A DNA stretch of 23,651 bases, taken from Elusimicrobiota bacterium (lineage in GTDB: Bacteria > Elusimicrobiota > Elusimicrobia > Elusimicrobiales > UBA9959). Under the pieces are notes generated by a model, which searched no databases, was not told where the DNA came from, and saw nothing but the letters and a program-made list of their open reading frames with translations. The stretch's first letter is position 1. Each line of letters begins with the position of its first letter. The position numbers and the translations under genes are program-made. The stretch lies in assembly GCA_030639665.1 (NCBI GenBank), contig DAOWCC010000010.1, forward strand, positions 1-23,651, given 5' to 3'. Of this stretch, positions 14,205-20,547 are shown piece by piece.

Positions 14205-15179
14205 TTATTGCATTTTTATTTTAATGAATATATTCAGCGCCATTTGCGCCAGGATTAAAGGCGTGAGTATTTTCCGGCAAAAATTCATCATTTGTTTTAT
14301 TCTTATTCTTGCCATAAGGGTTTTAATTATTGAAAGTAAGAATACTATAAAAATTGTTTTTAGAATAAAAAGGCCTATCGCGGATAGTCCGGTGGCATTA
14401 AACGCGCCGCCAAAGAAAATAGCGTTTATAAGCGCCGCTCCCGCCACCATTTCCATATTAATGGCGAGATTGGAAAAAGCCAAGAGTCCGCCTCTGAAAG
14501 GCGAGACCTCGCCAAAAGCGGATCCGCCCGAACTCCCCTCTCCGGCTTCAGTTTTGTTGTAGGGCGTGTCAAAATGCAATCTTTTAAGTTTTCCCTGTAA
14601 AGTTATGAGGGCTATTAAAAAAGCGGGTATTTGAAGTATAAGCAATAATGGCCGGTGAAACATAAATTTTGATATTTCAATTATATTCCAAGAGCCGGCA
14701 ATAATGGCGGGAGCGAGTAAAGCGAGCATAAATAGAACTTCATAAGCGAAAAGCTGAGTTGAAGTTCTTAACTCTTCCACCGCTTCAAAAGGCGTATTTG
14801 AACTCCGGTTAGCCAAAGAGAAAGTAATTGCCGGTATCATTAAAAGATAGAGTGTAACAATCAAATCACCCTGAAAAGAAAAAAGCGCCTTCTCCCATAC
14901 GGGAATCGAAAGCATGGAAGTCGTTATGGCGGCAATGGCAAGAAAAGGCGGAGACTTAAACAAAATAGTATCGCAATGTTTGGGGATAAAGGTTTCTTTT
15001 GACAGAAGTTGTATGAAATCGGCTATGGGCCGGTAAATTGCCGGACCAGGTTTGTTTTTTATTAGGTTCAGGCATTTTTTATCCAACCATTCCAAGAAAA
15101 ATCCGTAAAGGCTTAAAAATAAAAACCCCGGAAAGATTATGAGGAAAAATAATGGCAGTAGGATTGAATTTAATGTCAT
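14205..15179 (-). CDS. NuoH-like membrane subunit (complex I / group 4 hydrogenase type)
   Basis: This would be the membrane subunit that links the redox arm to the ion-pumping arm. The 324-residue, roughly eight-helix protein contains the family segment KPGPAIYRPIADFIQLLSKE (43-62), where NuoH has RxGP...LQxxAD..KLxxKE, and a glutamate-containing stretch NTPFEAVEELRTS. The third conserved loop begins LHFDTPYNKTEA but continues as a Gly/Ser-rich stretch encoded by palindromic DNA (about 210-231), before returning to LLAFSNLAINMEMV. The ATG at 15179, with AAGG upstream, is preferred to a TTG at 15209. It is the last gene of the module. It could equally be called HyfC/EchB-like; no catalytic subunit nearby decides between these. 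Confidence 0.85.
   Translation of the reverse strand: MTLNSILLPLFFLIIFPGFLFLSLYGFFLEWLDKKCLNLIKNKPGPAIYRPIADFIQLLSKETFIPKHCDTILFKSPPFLAIAAITTSMLSIPVWEKALFSFQGDLIVTLYLLMIPAITFSLANRSSNTPFEAVEELRTSTQLFAYEVLFMLALLAPAIIAGSWNIIEISKFMFHRPLLLILQIPAFLIALITLQGKLKRLHFDTPYNKTEAGEGSSGGSAFGEVSPFRGGLLAFSNLAINMEMVAGAALINAIFFGGAFNATGLSAIGLFILKTIFIVFLLSIIKTLMARIRIKQMMNFCRKILTPLILAQMALNIFIKIKMQ
14487..14527. repeat. palindromic block inside the NuoH-like gene
   Basis: The segment holds GGCGAG and CTCGCC around AC (14500-14513) and the perfect palindrome GCGGATCCGC (14518-14527), next to TCCGCCT. It encodes the GSAFGEVSPFRGG-type stretch in a loop where NuoH relatives usually have acidic residues. It looks like inserted or replaced DNA. 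Confidence 0.55.
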
Positions 15180-15189
15180 ATTTTTAACC

Positions 15190-15525
15190 TTATACAAAAA
15201 GAACTGCAAGAATAATTATCACTGAAATTAAATACGCGATAATCGGACCTATGGTTTCGGCCAGAGGAATAAACGCCCAAGTGGCCAGCATAAGTCCAGC
15301 TATATGCAAAATTGTAAAAAATACGGCTAAAGGAAAAAATTGCCGATAATCGCAAGTTTCTTCATCTTTTAAAGTCGGAGTTACCTCACCACCCGCTTGC
15401 GAAGCTTTATGGATGGCGCTTTTTATGGCGCCATAAGCGGGTGGTGGGGTTATTAACTTGAAAAGAATATATGCAAAAATAAATATCAGGATAAAAGCGA
15501 TAGGCGGAAACAATAAAATGTTCAC
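15190..15525 (-). CDS. NuoA-like small membrane subunit with in-frame repeat insertion
   Basis: This 111-residue protein resembles complex I subunit A. The first helix is residues 7-24. After a loop, ETC (56-58) stands where NuoA has the PYECG motif, and QFFPLAVFFTILHIAGLMLATWAFIP matches the second helix of the family. A third helix fills the C-terminus. Residues 25-49 (ITPPPAYGAIKSAIHK onward) are encoded by a 72-bp palindromic element of exactly 24 codons, which lengthens the first loop. The start is GTG at 15523-15525, overlapping the NuoK-like stop, with AAGGA upstream. The next gene, NuoH-like, starts 10 bases after the stop. The NuoA assignment is moderate because the sequence is divergent and short. 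Confidence 0.72.
   Translation of the reverse strand: MNILLFPPIAFILIFIFAYILFKLITPPPAYGAIKSAIHKASQAGGEVTPTLKDEETCDYRQFFPLAVFFTILHIAGLMLATWAFIPLAETIGPIIAYLISVIIILAVLFV
15381..15452. repeat. 72-bp palindromic element inserted in frame
   Basis: The outer arms TTACCTCACCACCCGCTT (15381-15398) and its near inverse (15435-15452) match at 16 of 18 bases. An inner pair, ATGGCGC and GCGCCAT (15412-15433 region), nests inside. Length 72 keeps the reading frame open, and the element sits in an inter-helix loop of the NuoA-like protein. Confidence 0.85.
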
Positions 15526-15818
15526 AGTAATTTCCTTAAGTCCAGGGAGCCGGTTGTCTTATAAATTTTAATCAAAATACTTAATCCGACGGTTATTACG
15601 ATTGCTTCAATCAATATCATGCTTATCGCTATGGCTTGCGCCAGATTGACATTATTTGTGGCGGCGCCGCTTAAAATTACGGCAAGCAGGCAAGCCTTTG
15701 ACATTATTTCAAGTCCGATAAGCTGTTTAAACATATTCTTTGAAATGAGTATGCAAGAAAGCCCTATAAAAAACAGCAAGCTTATAAAGTACCAATCTAT
15801 GGAAAAAATATTTGTCAT
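15522..15818 (-). CDS. NuoK-like membrane subunit
   Basis: This 98-residue, three-helix protein matches complex I subunit K (and the related MrpC/HyfE groups). Helix 2 contains the conserved membrane glutamate in LIGLEIMSKACLLAVILSGA (E37), and helix 3 contains the second in ISMILIEAIVITVGLSILI (E71). These positions correspond well to the paired proton-path glutamates of NuoK. The C-terminus is short and charged (SLDLRKLL). A GGAG Shine-Dalgarno site lies in the few bases after the NuoJ-like stop, and the gene's own stop overlaps the GTG of the NuoA-like gene. It is the third gene of the five-gene module. Confidence 0.88.
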   Translation of the reverse strand: MTNIFSIDWYFISLLFFIGLSCILISKNMFKQLIGLEIMSKACLLAVILSGAATNNVNLAQAIAISMILIEAIVITVGLSILIKIYKTTGSLDLRKLL

Positions 15819-15826
15819 ATTCTCCT

Positions 15827-16351
15827 TTAAAACTTGTGACCTGTGACCTGTGACTTGTGACTTTTTTGCTCGTTAATGGAACGAGCAAAAAGAGATTTAA
15901 TCGCGAATACTCCCGCGGCAAATATACATATTTGGCCTATAAGGTCAAAAACCCGGTCTTTCCAGATAATTTGTCCCAGAGGATAATTGTGAATACTTAA
16001 ATGCGGATGTTTGGATAAATATTCAAAGAAAGGAACAATATAAATCCAGCTTATTACAGCCATGATAAGCAAAACAACGGGAAGCAAAGTAAATTTTAGC
16101 CGGCTTTCGTTTAAGAGTTTTTTTTCTTTCGGCATTAAATTTATTACGCTTATAAAAAGCGCGGTAATAAGCCCCGCGCAAACCGAGAGTTCAAAAACAG
16201 CCGCCCATGGCGAGGCGAAAGTAAATAATATTAAGGAAACTCCGACACTTACCAAAGAAAGAATAAGCGCGGAAAAAAGCATGTTTTTGGCCATTACGGC
16301 GGCTAAGGCCAAAATGATAATGAGGATAAACAGAGCTAAATGATAAGTCAT
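15827..16351 (-). CDS. NuoJ/MbhD-like membrane subunit with repeat-encoded tail
   Basis: This 174-residue protein has about five hydrophobic segments. The central stretch SPWAAVFELSVCAGLITALFISVIN (47-71) resembles NuoJ and the MrpB/MbhD-type subunits, with a membrane glutamate at E54. After a polar loop (72-86) come further helices at about 87-112 and 133-155. The last ~18 residues (ARSINEQKSHKSQVTGHKF) are encoded by a perfect hairpin and a run of heptamer repeats, so the original C-terminus was probably shorter or different. The ATG overlaps the NuoN-like stop as ATGA, implying coupled translation. NuoJ identity is inferred from position and hydropathy more than from strong motifs. Confidence 0.72.
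   Translation of the reverse strand: MTYHLALFILIIILALAAVMAKNMLFSALILSLVSVGVSLILFTFASPWAAVFELSVCAGLITALFISVINLMPKEKKLLNESRLKFTLLPVVLLIMAVISWIYIVPFFEYLSKHPHLSIHNYPLGQIIWKDRVFDLIGQICIFAAGVFAIKSLFARSINEQKSHKSQVTGHKF
15833..15891. repeat. GTGAC heptamer tract plus perfect hairpin inside the NuoJ-like 3' end
   Basis: Four heptamers, CTTGTGA, CCTGTGA, CCTGTGA, CTTGTGA (15833-15860), abut a hairpin with arms TTTTTGCTCGTT (15863-15874) and AACGAGCAAAAA (15880-15891). Together they encode the C-terminal tail of the NuoJ-like protein. Confidence 0.85.
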
Positions 16352-17787
16352 AAAATGGCCTTTATTCCCGTTTCAATTAAACAAGCGTAAAAATATGGAA
16401 ATAATATTCCCGAAACCAAAATTACGATACACAAAACTATTATGGGCGCCAGCATTGGTAAAGGCATTTCTTGGGCGTTTTTCGCAATAGCCGATATTTT
16501 TCCAAAGAAGACTTTTCTTTGTAGGATTATAAAATGAATTAAAGTTAATACGCTTGCGCCAATTGCCATCATGGCATAGCCTTTTGCTCCCCCCTGCCAA
16601 AGGGCGATAATGATAATAAATTTGCTCCAAAACCCCGATAAAGGCGGCAGGCCTGCGGCGGACATAAAAGCTATAACGAATGACCATGAAGTCCACGGCA
16701 TGGAGCGCGCGAGTCCGCCCATTTTTTCCATATCAGAGGTGTTTAAGTTTTTTTTAAGACCGGCTTCGTTTAAAAATAAAATCGTTTTAAACGAAGCGTG
16801 ATTAAATATGTGAAATATTGCGCCCAATAGCGCCAATGGAGTCGCAAGGCCCGCGGCAAGAATGATATAGCCCGTTTGGCTTATGCTTGAGTAAGCGAGC
16901 ATTTTTTTAAAATCTTTTTGGCGCATAGCGAAAGCCGCGCCGAATAATATTGATATCGCGCCGATAAGCATTAATGTTTCGGAAATTTCATGCAGTTTTA
17001 AATCAAAAAAATTGAAAATAATCGCTATTTTTATCACGGCATATACGCCGGCTATTTTGGTAACTGTTCCGGCCATAAAAGCCGATACGGGCGAGTAAGC
17101 TCCTTGCTTGGCGGCCACTGTCTGAATGTGAAAAGGAAATATGCCTGATTTAATTAAAAAGCCCGACAGCAAGAGTATAATGGCCGCCACCACTTGAAAT
17201 GGCCAGTGGCCGCCGTAGGCGGGATCCGTCAGGTGTTGTATGCCGGCAAAACTAAAAGTGCCTATCGTAAATAATAATATCGCCATCGCGAGCAATATAA
17301 ATAATGAACCGGAAAAATTAAGAAAGAAATATTTGATTGCGCCTTTAAGCCCTTTTTTACTCTTATCAAAAGCTATCAAAGCCAGAGAAGTAATAGCGAG
17401 CGCTTCCACAAAAATATAAAGAGTAAAAAAATCGCCCGCCGTGACAATGCCGCACATGGCCGATACGGAAACCAAAATAAGGCTGTGAAAATGATGACGG
17501 TTTTTTTCTTCGGTCAAAAAGCCCGAAGAAAAAGATGAGACGGCAAGGGCCACCATATAAATCATGAAAATCATTAATAGCGTGAAGGTGTCTTGCGCCA
17601 TAGGCGGCAGGGAAAATTTGGCCGTCTTGGCCGTATTGAAAATAAGATGAGAAATGTTTAGAAATCCCGCGAAGAGAGTGATATTGGCGATTATATCGGC
17701 AAGGTTTTTTTTATATCTTGAGGTGAATTGAATTAAAACGGCCGAGAATAAAGGTATTAATAAATAAGCGAGAAGGCTAATTGTCAT
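16348..17787 (-). CDS. NuoN/MrpD-like antiporter-type ion-translocating subunit
   Basis: This 479-residue protein, with about 14 helices, is of the proton_antipo_M type, related to NuoL/M/N, MrpD and HyfB. The expected charged membrane residues are present: E128 in IFVEALAITS (helix 5), K213 in GFLIKSGIFPFHIQTVAAKQ (helix 7), K244 in MAGTVTKIAGVYA (helix 8) and K389 in GLPPLSGFWSKFIII (helix 12). LAYSSISQTGYIILA and HIFNHASFKTILFLNEAG are further family marks. It would carry out proton or sodium translocation driven by a redox partner. It is the first gene of the five-gene module, preceded by GGGG at Shine-Dalgarno distance, and overlaps the next gene by 4 bases. NuoN fits best from length, but MrpD cannot be excluded by sequence alone. 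Confidence 0.93.
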   Translation of the reverse strand: MTISLLAYLLIPLFSAVLIQFTSRYKKNLADIIANITLFAGFLNISHLIFNTAKTAKFSLPPMAQDTFTLLMIFMIYMVALAVSSFSSGFLTEEKNRHHFHSLILVSVSAMCGIVTAGDFFTLYIFVEALAITSLALIAFDKSKKGLKGAIKYFFLNFSGSLFILLAMAILLFTIGTFSFAGIQHLTDPAYGGHWPFQVVAAIILLLSGFLIKSGIFPFHIQTVAAKQGAYSPVSAFMAGTVTKIAGVYAVIKIAIIFNFFDLKLHEISETLMLIGAISILFGAAFAMRQKDFKKMLAYSSISQTGYIILAAGLATPLALLGAIFHIFNHASFKTILFLNEAGLKKNLNTSDMEKMGGLARSMPWTSWSFVIAFMSAAGLPPLSGFWSKFIIIIALWQGGAKGYAMMAIGASVLTLIHFIILQRKVFFGKISAIAKNAQEMPLPMLAPIIVLCIVILVSGILFPYFYACLIETGIKAIL

Positions 17788-17850
17788 TTAATTATCCCCA
17801 ATACTTCACGCGAAATAATAGTCTGAGTGTCGCTGAGTCTTGTTTCTATT

Positions 17851-18029
17851 TAGCAGCCCAAGGGGCTGCGGCTACAAACAATGAGGCTATGCCTCATAAA
17901 GTGTCGGAAACTATGTGGACGACCATTGCTGTTTTTTGCTCTAAACTCAGCAAGACTTTTGTGCTTTTTGCCGTTGCTTGTGACTGGAAACTGGTGACTG
18001 GTGACATGTAATTGTCCTTGGACAATTAC
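17851..18029. repeat. cluster of hairpins and heptamers upstream of the Nuo-like module
   Basis: The gap between the NuoN-like start and the carboxyltransferase stop contains GCAGCCC/GGGCTGC around AAG (17853-17869), ATGAGGCTATGCCTCAT (17881-17897), heptamers CTTGTGA, CTGGAAA, CTGGTGA, CTGGTGA (17977-18004), and GTAATTGTCC/GGACAATTAC around TT (18008-18029), which covers the carboxyltransferase stop. No clear promoter was found. None of the hairpins has a T run. Confidence 0.7.
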
Positions 18030-19660
18030 AACGGTATATTCCCGCCTGTGACATCTGTTCCGGGTTTCTTTTTATCAGCCAATAATTCAAAGGCGTTTAT
18101 TAATCTGCTTCTCGCGTTCAGCGGTTCTATCACTTCATCAATTGAACCTCTGGATGCCGTTTGATAAGGCGAGGCGAATTTATCGGCGTATTCTTGCGAT
18201 AGTTTCAGTTTAAGTTCGTCAATGTCTTCAGGCTTGCTTTTCTTCAGTTCTTTTGAATAAAGAATTTCAATGGCGCCCCTCGGTCCCATAACGGCAATCT
18301 CGGCATTTGGCAAGGCAAAGTTTATATCCCCGCGTAAATATTTGGAACTCATGGCAATATAGGCTCCGCCATAAGCTTTTCTTAAAACAAGGGTTACCTT
18401 GGGCACGGTGGCTTCACTATAGGCATAAAGAAGTTTCGCGCCATGTCTTATTATGCCGGCATGTTCTTGTTTTACGCCGGGCCAATAACCGGGAACATCC
18501 ACGAGCGTTAAAATGGGAATATTAAACTTATTTAAGAATCTTATAAATCTCGCCGCTTTATCCGAGGCGTTTATATCCAAGGCTCCCGCCATATGTGAAG
18601 GATTATTAGCTATTACGCCGACAGTCATTCCTCCGAGTTTCATAAAGCCGGTAACAATGTTCTTGGCAAAATGATGGTGCACTTCAAGAAATTTATGATC
18701 GTCTGAAAGCCACCAAATTATATGATGCACTCTATAAGGTTTGCGCGGATCCACGCCGCACAATTTTTCCAATAGAGGGAGTTTTCTGTCTATGGGATCT
18801 TTCGTTTCGGCAATAGGAGGCCTTTCTTCATTGTTTTGCGGAAGGAAGGTTAAAAGCTCTTTTACTTGCCGGTAGCAATCGGGTTCGCTCTTGGCCACAA
18901 AATGGCAGACGCCGCTTTTTGAAGCATGAGTCATACTTCCGCCCAATGTTTCAAAATCCACATCTTCGCCGGTTGCCGCTTTCACTACTTCAGGGCCCGT
19001 AACAAACATATTGCTTATACCTTCAACCATAAATACAAAATCGGTTAAGGCGGGAGAATAAACCGCGCCTCCGGCGCAAGGTCCGACTATTATTGATATT
19101 TGAGGAATTTTACCGGAACTTTTGGTATTTCTATAAAATATTTCTCCATAACCGTCCAAGCTGTCCACGCCTTCCTGAATTCTGGCGCCGCCGGAATCCA
19201 ATATGCCTATAACGGGAATTTTAGCCTCAAGAGCAAGGTCCATCATAGTTGTTATTTTTCTGGCATGAGCCAAGCCTAAAGATCCGCCAAGCTGAGTAAA
19301 ATCTTGAGAGAATACGGCTACTTTTCTGCCGTCAATTTTTCCAAACCCTGTAACAACGCCGTCACCTTTAATGCCTTTATCTTTAAGTCCGAAATCGGTG
19401 CTTCTGGTTTCAACCAAAAGGCCTATTTCCTGAAAGGAACCCTCATCCAATAAATAAGAAAGTCTTTCTCTGGCGGTAAGTTTGCCTTTGGCTTTTTGAG
19501 CCTCTATTCTTTTAGGGCCGGCTCCAAGCAGGGCTTGTTCTTTAATTTCTCTAAATCTTTTCAAACTCGCGGGCACTTCTCTCAATTTTTTTCTGCGTTC
19601 GGCTTTCGAAAGGTTTTTTTTAGCTGTTTCAGGTGATTGTCTTATAAAATCTTCAGGCAT
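18026..19660 (-). CDS. acyl-CoA carboxyltransferase (biotin-dependent carboxylase beta subunit)
   Basis: The protein transfers carboxyl from carboxybiotin to an acyl-CoA (propionyl-CoA or acetyl-CoA carboxylase beta, or methylmalonyl-CoA carboxyltransferase type). The 544-residue crotonase-fold tandem shows KLTARERLSYLLDEGSF (60-76), the N-terminal oxyanion region DSGGARIQEG (155-164) and CAGGAVYSP (195-203), FVTGPEVVKAATGE (219-232), and the C-terminal half with DVPGYWPGVKQEHAGIIRHG (388-407) and RKAYGGAYIAM (427-437). The residue known to set substrate choice in Streptomyces PccB/AccB (Asp for propionyl, Ile for broader use) is Ile435 here. GGAGG precedes the ATG. The biotin carboxylase and carrier protein are absent from the window. 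Its place behind the synthase suggests extender-unit supply, as an inference. Confidence 0.93.
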   Translation of the reverse strand: MPEDFIRQSPETAKKNLSKAERRKKLREVPASLKRFREIKEQALLGAGPKRIEAQKAKGKLTARERLSYLLDEGSFQEIGLLVETRSTDFGLKDKGIKGDGVVTGFGKIDGRKVAVFSQDFTQLGGSLGLAHARKITTMMDLALEAKIPVIGILDSGGARIQEGVDSLDGYGEIFYRNTKSSGKIPQISIIVGPCAGGAVYSPALTDFVFMVEGISNMFVTGPEVVKAATGEDVDFETLGGSMTHASKSGVCHFVAKSEPDCYRQVKELLTFLPQNNEERPPIAETKDPIDRKLPLLEKLCGVDPRKPYRVHHIIWWLSDDHKFLEVHHHFAKNIVTGFMKLGGMTVGVIANNPSHMAGALDINASDKAARFIRFLNKFNIPILTLVDVPGYWPGVKQEHAGIIRHGAKLLYAYSEATVPKVTLVLRKAYGGAYIAMSSKYLRGDINFALPNAEIAVMGPRGAIEILYSKELKKSKPEDIDELKLKLSQEYADKFASPYQTASRGSIDEVIEPLNARSRLINAFELLADKKKPGTDVTGGNIPL

Positions 19661-19676
19661 TAAAGCCCTCCTTATT

Positions 19677-19733
19677 TTGTGTAGTTCTGTTTCTTGTTGC
19701 TTTGTAGCCTAATTTACTAATTGCCTAACTATA
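19677..19733. repeat. degenerate heptamer tract over the phosphopantetheinyl transferase stop
   Basis: On the minus strand, units such as AGTTAGG, CAATTAG, TAAATTA and, further on, GCAACAA and GAAACAG run through the end of the transferase gene (codons for SIVRQLVN) and into the 48-bp gap before the carboxyltransferase. Confidence 0.5.
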
Positions 19734-20476
19734 GATTGATAATAATTTTCGGAAAATCGTTCACTTATGATATCAAATTTAGGCTTGCCTATTTCCTCAT
19801 ATTTGAGCAAAACCTTATTAAAAAATCTTATTTCCCCATCAGCCTTCGCGCTTTTATCAATACATAGAAAAGGTGTTGACGGTCTGGCTGCTTGCCCTTC
19901 CGAAGCTTGTTGGCGAAGGAGGGTCGCGCTGCCGCACTGCCGCGCTATCTTAATATCAAGTAAATTTGCCGTTAAGCCAATACCCAAGGCTTTTAGAATG
20001 GCCTCTTTAATTGTCCATAATTTTGTTAAATGCTCTGGCGTTCCGTCCTCAGTTTCATCTTTATGAAAGTAATCTTCAGCCCAAAGTTTGCTTCTTACTT
20101 CTATTTTTTCAATATCAAGACCTAAAAAACCGCAGTTTTCATCTTTAACTATGGCGGCGGCCCAATCTCCGCTATGGGTTATGGATAGCGGATATTCTTT
20201 TCCGTTTAAAAGGCAAAGGGGTCTTCTGTTTGCGTCATAAGTTATGGGTATTTCTTTGAGGCTAAAGGATGAATTTAAGAGTTTATTGATGACGGTTTTT
20301 GCCGCGAATCTTCCCGCGAGCCATTCTTTCTTGCGTTTTGGAATTTTGAAAGAGGAATATTTTTCCAATTCTTCAATTGAAAGTATTTCATCAGGCCGTC
20401 TGCTATCATTTATCGCCACTCTTTCAATAAAGAAGTTCTCGTTATCCGTTATTTGTTTACTGCTTTCTATTCTCAT
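19709..20476 (-). CDS. Sfp-type 4'-phosphopantetheinyl transferase
   Basis: The enzyme transfers phosphopantetheine from CoA to carrier-protein domains, most likely those of the neighbouring synthase. The 255-residue protein shows KEWLAGRFAAKTVINKLL (50-67), PITYDANRRPLC (77-88), YPLSITHSGDWAAAIV (95-110), the metal-binding FLGLDIEKIE (117-126) and LWTIKEAILKALGIGL (153-168) with the WxxKE core. Residues ~180-203 (CGSATLLRQQASEGQAARPS) are encoded by palindromic GC-rich DNA and look like an in-frame insertion. The first ~14 and last ~8 residues are also encoded by heptamer-like repeats. There is no clear Shine-Dalgarno site before the ATG. The catalytic core looks intact despite the intrusions. 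It lies 69 bases after the synthase stop, behind a terminator. Confidence 0.93.
   Translation of the reverse strand: MRIESSKQITDNENFFIERVAINDSRRPDEILSIEELEKYSSFKIPKRKKEWLAGRFAAKTVINKLLNSSFSLKEIPITYDANRRPLCLLNGKEYPLSITHSGDWAAAIVKDENCGFLGLDIEKIEVRSKLWAEDYFHKDETEDGTPEHLTKLWTIKEAILKALGIGLTANLLDIKIARQCGSATLLRQQASEGQAARPSTPFLCIDKSAKADGEIRFFNKVLLKYEEIGKPKFDIISERFSENYYQSIVRQLVN
19868..19946. repeat. imperfect palindromic element inside the phosphopantetheinyl transferase gene
   Basis: The GC-rich segment holds GCCCTTCCGAAGC (19894-19906) facing GCGAAGGAGGGTCGC (19913-19927), flanked by GGTCTGGCTGC and GCTGCCGCACTGCC as looser outer arms. Its composition contrasts with the AT-rich gene around it. The open frame continues through it and encodes a low-complexity peptide. 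Confidence 0.7.
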
Positions 20477-20522
20477 AGTTTTTATGTTTTTGTGACTTTG
20501 CTGTTACCGGTGACCGGTGACT
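20437..20522. repeat. heptamer tract over the start of the phosphopantetheinyl transferase gene
   Basis: The gap has TTTGTGA (20489-20495) and CGGTGAC twice (20508-20521). The first codons of the gene read, on the minus strand, TAGAAAG, CAGTAAA, CAAATAA, CGGATAA, which resembles the tract in the ACP linker at 23465-23513 (TAGAAAG, CAGTGAA). Confidence 0.6.
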
Positions 20523-20547
20523 AAAAAACGCGCCAAGCGCGTTTTTT
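20523..20547 (-). terminator. intrinsic terminator after the synthase gene
   Basis: A6 and CGCGC (20523-20533) pair with GCGCG and T6 (20537-20547) around CAA. The stem overlaps the synthase stop codon. It could function in both directions and would reduce, but not necessarily abolish, read-through into the transferase gene. Confidence 0.8.

Noticed and set aside
15180..15209. TTG start for the NuoH-like gene
   Set aside because: The ATG at 15177-15179 has an AAGG site at good distance and gives the more usual N-terminus.
14205..17787. Mrp-type Na+/H+ antiporter operon
   Set aside because: NuoN-, NuoJ- and NuoK-like genes resemble MrpD, B and C, but Mrp operons have no NuoH- or NuoA-like subunits, and MrpE, F and G are absent.
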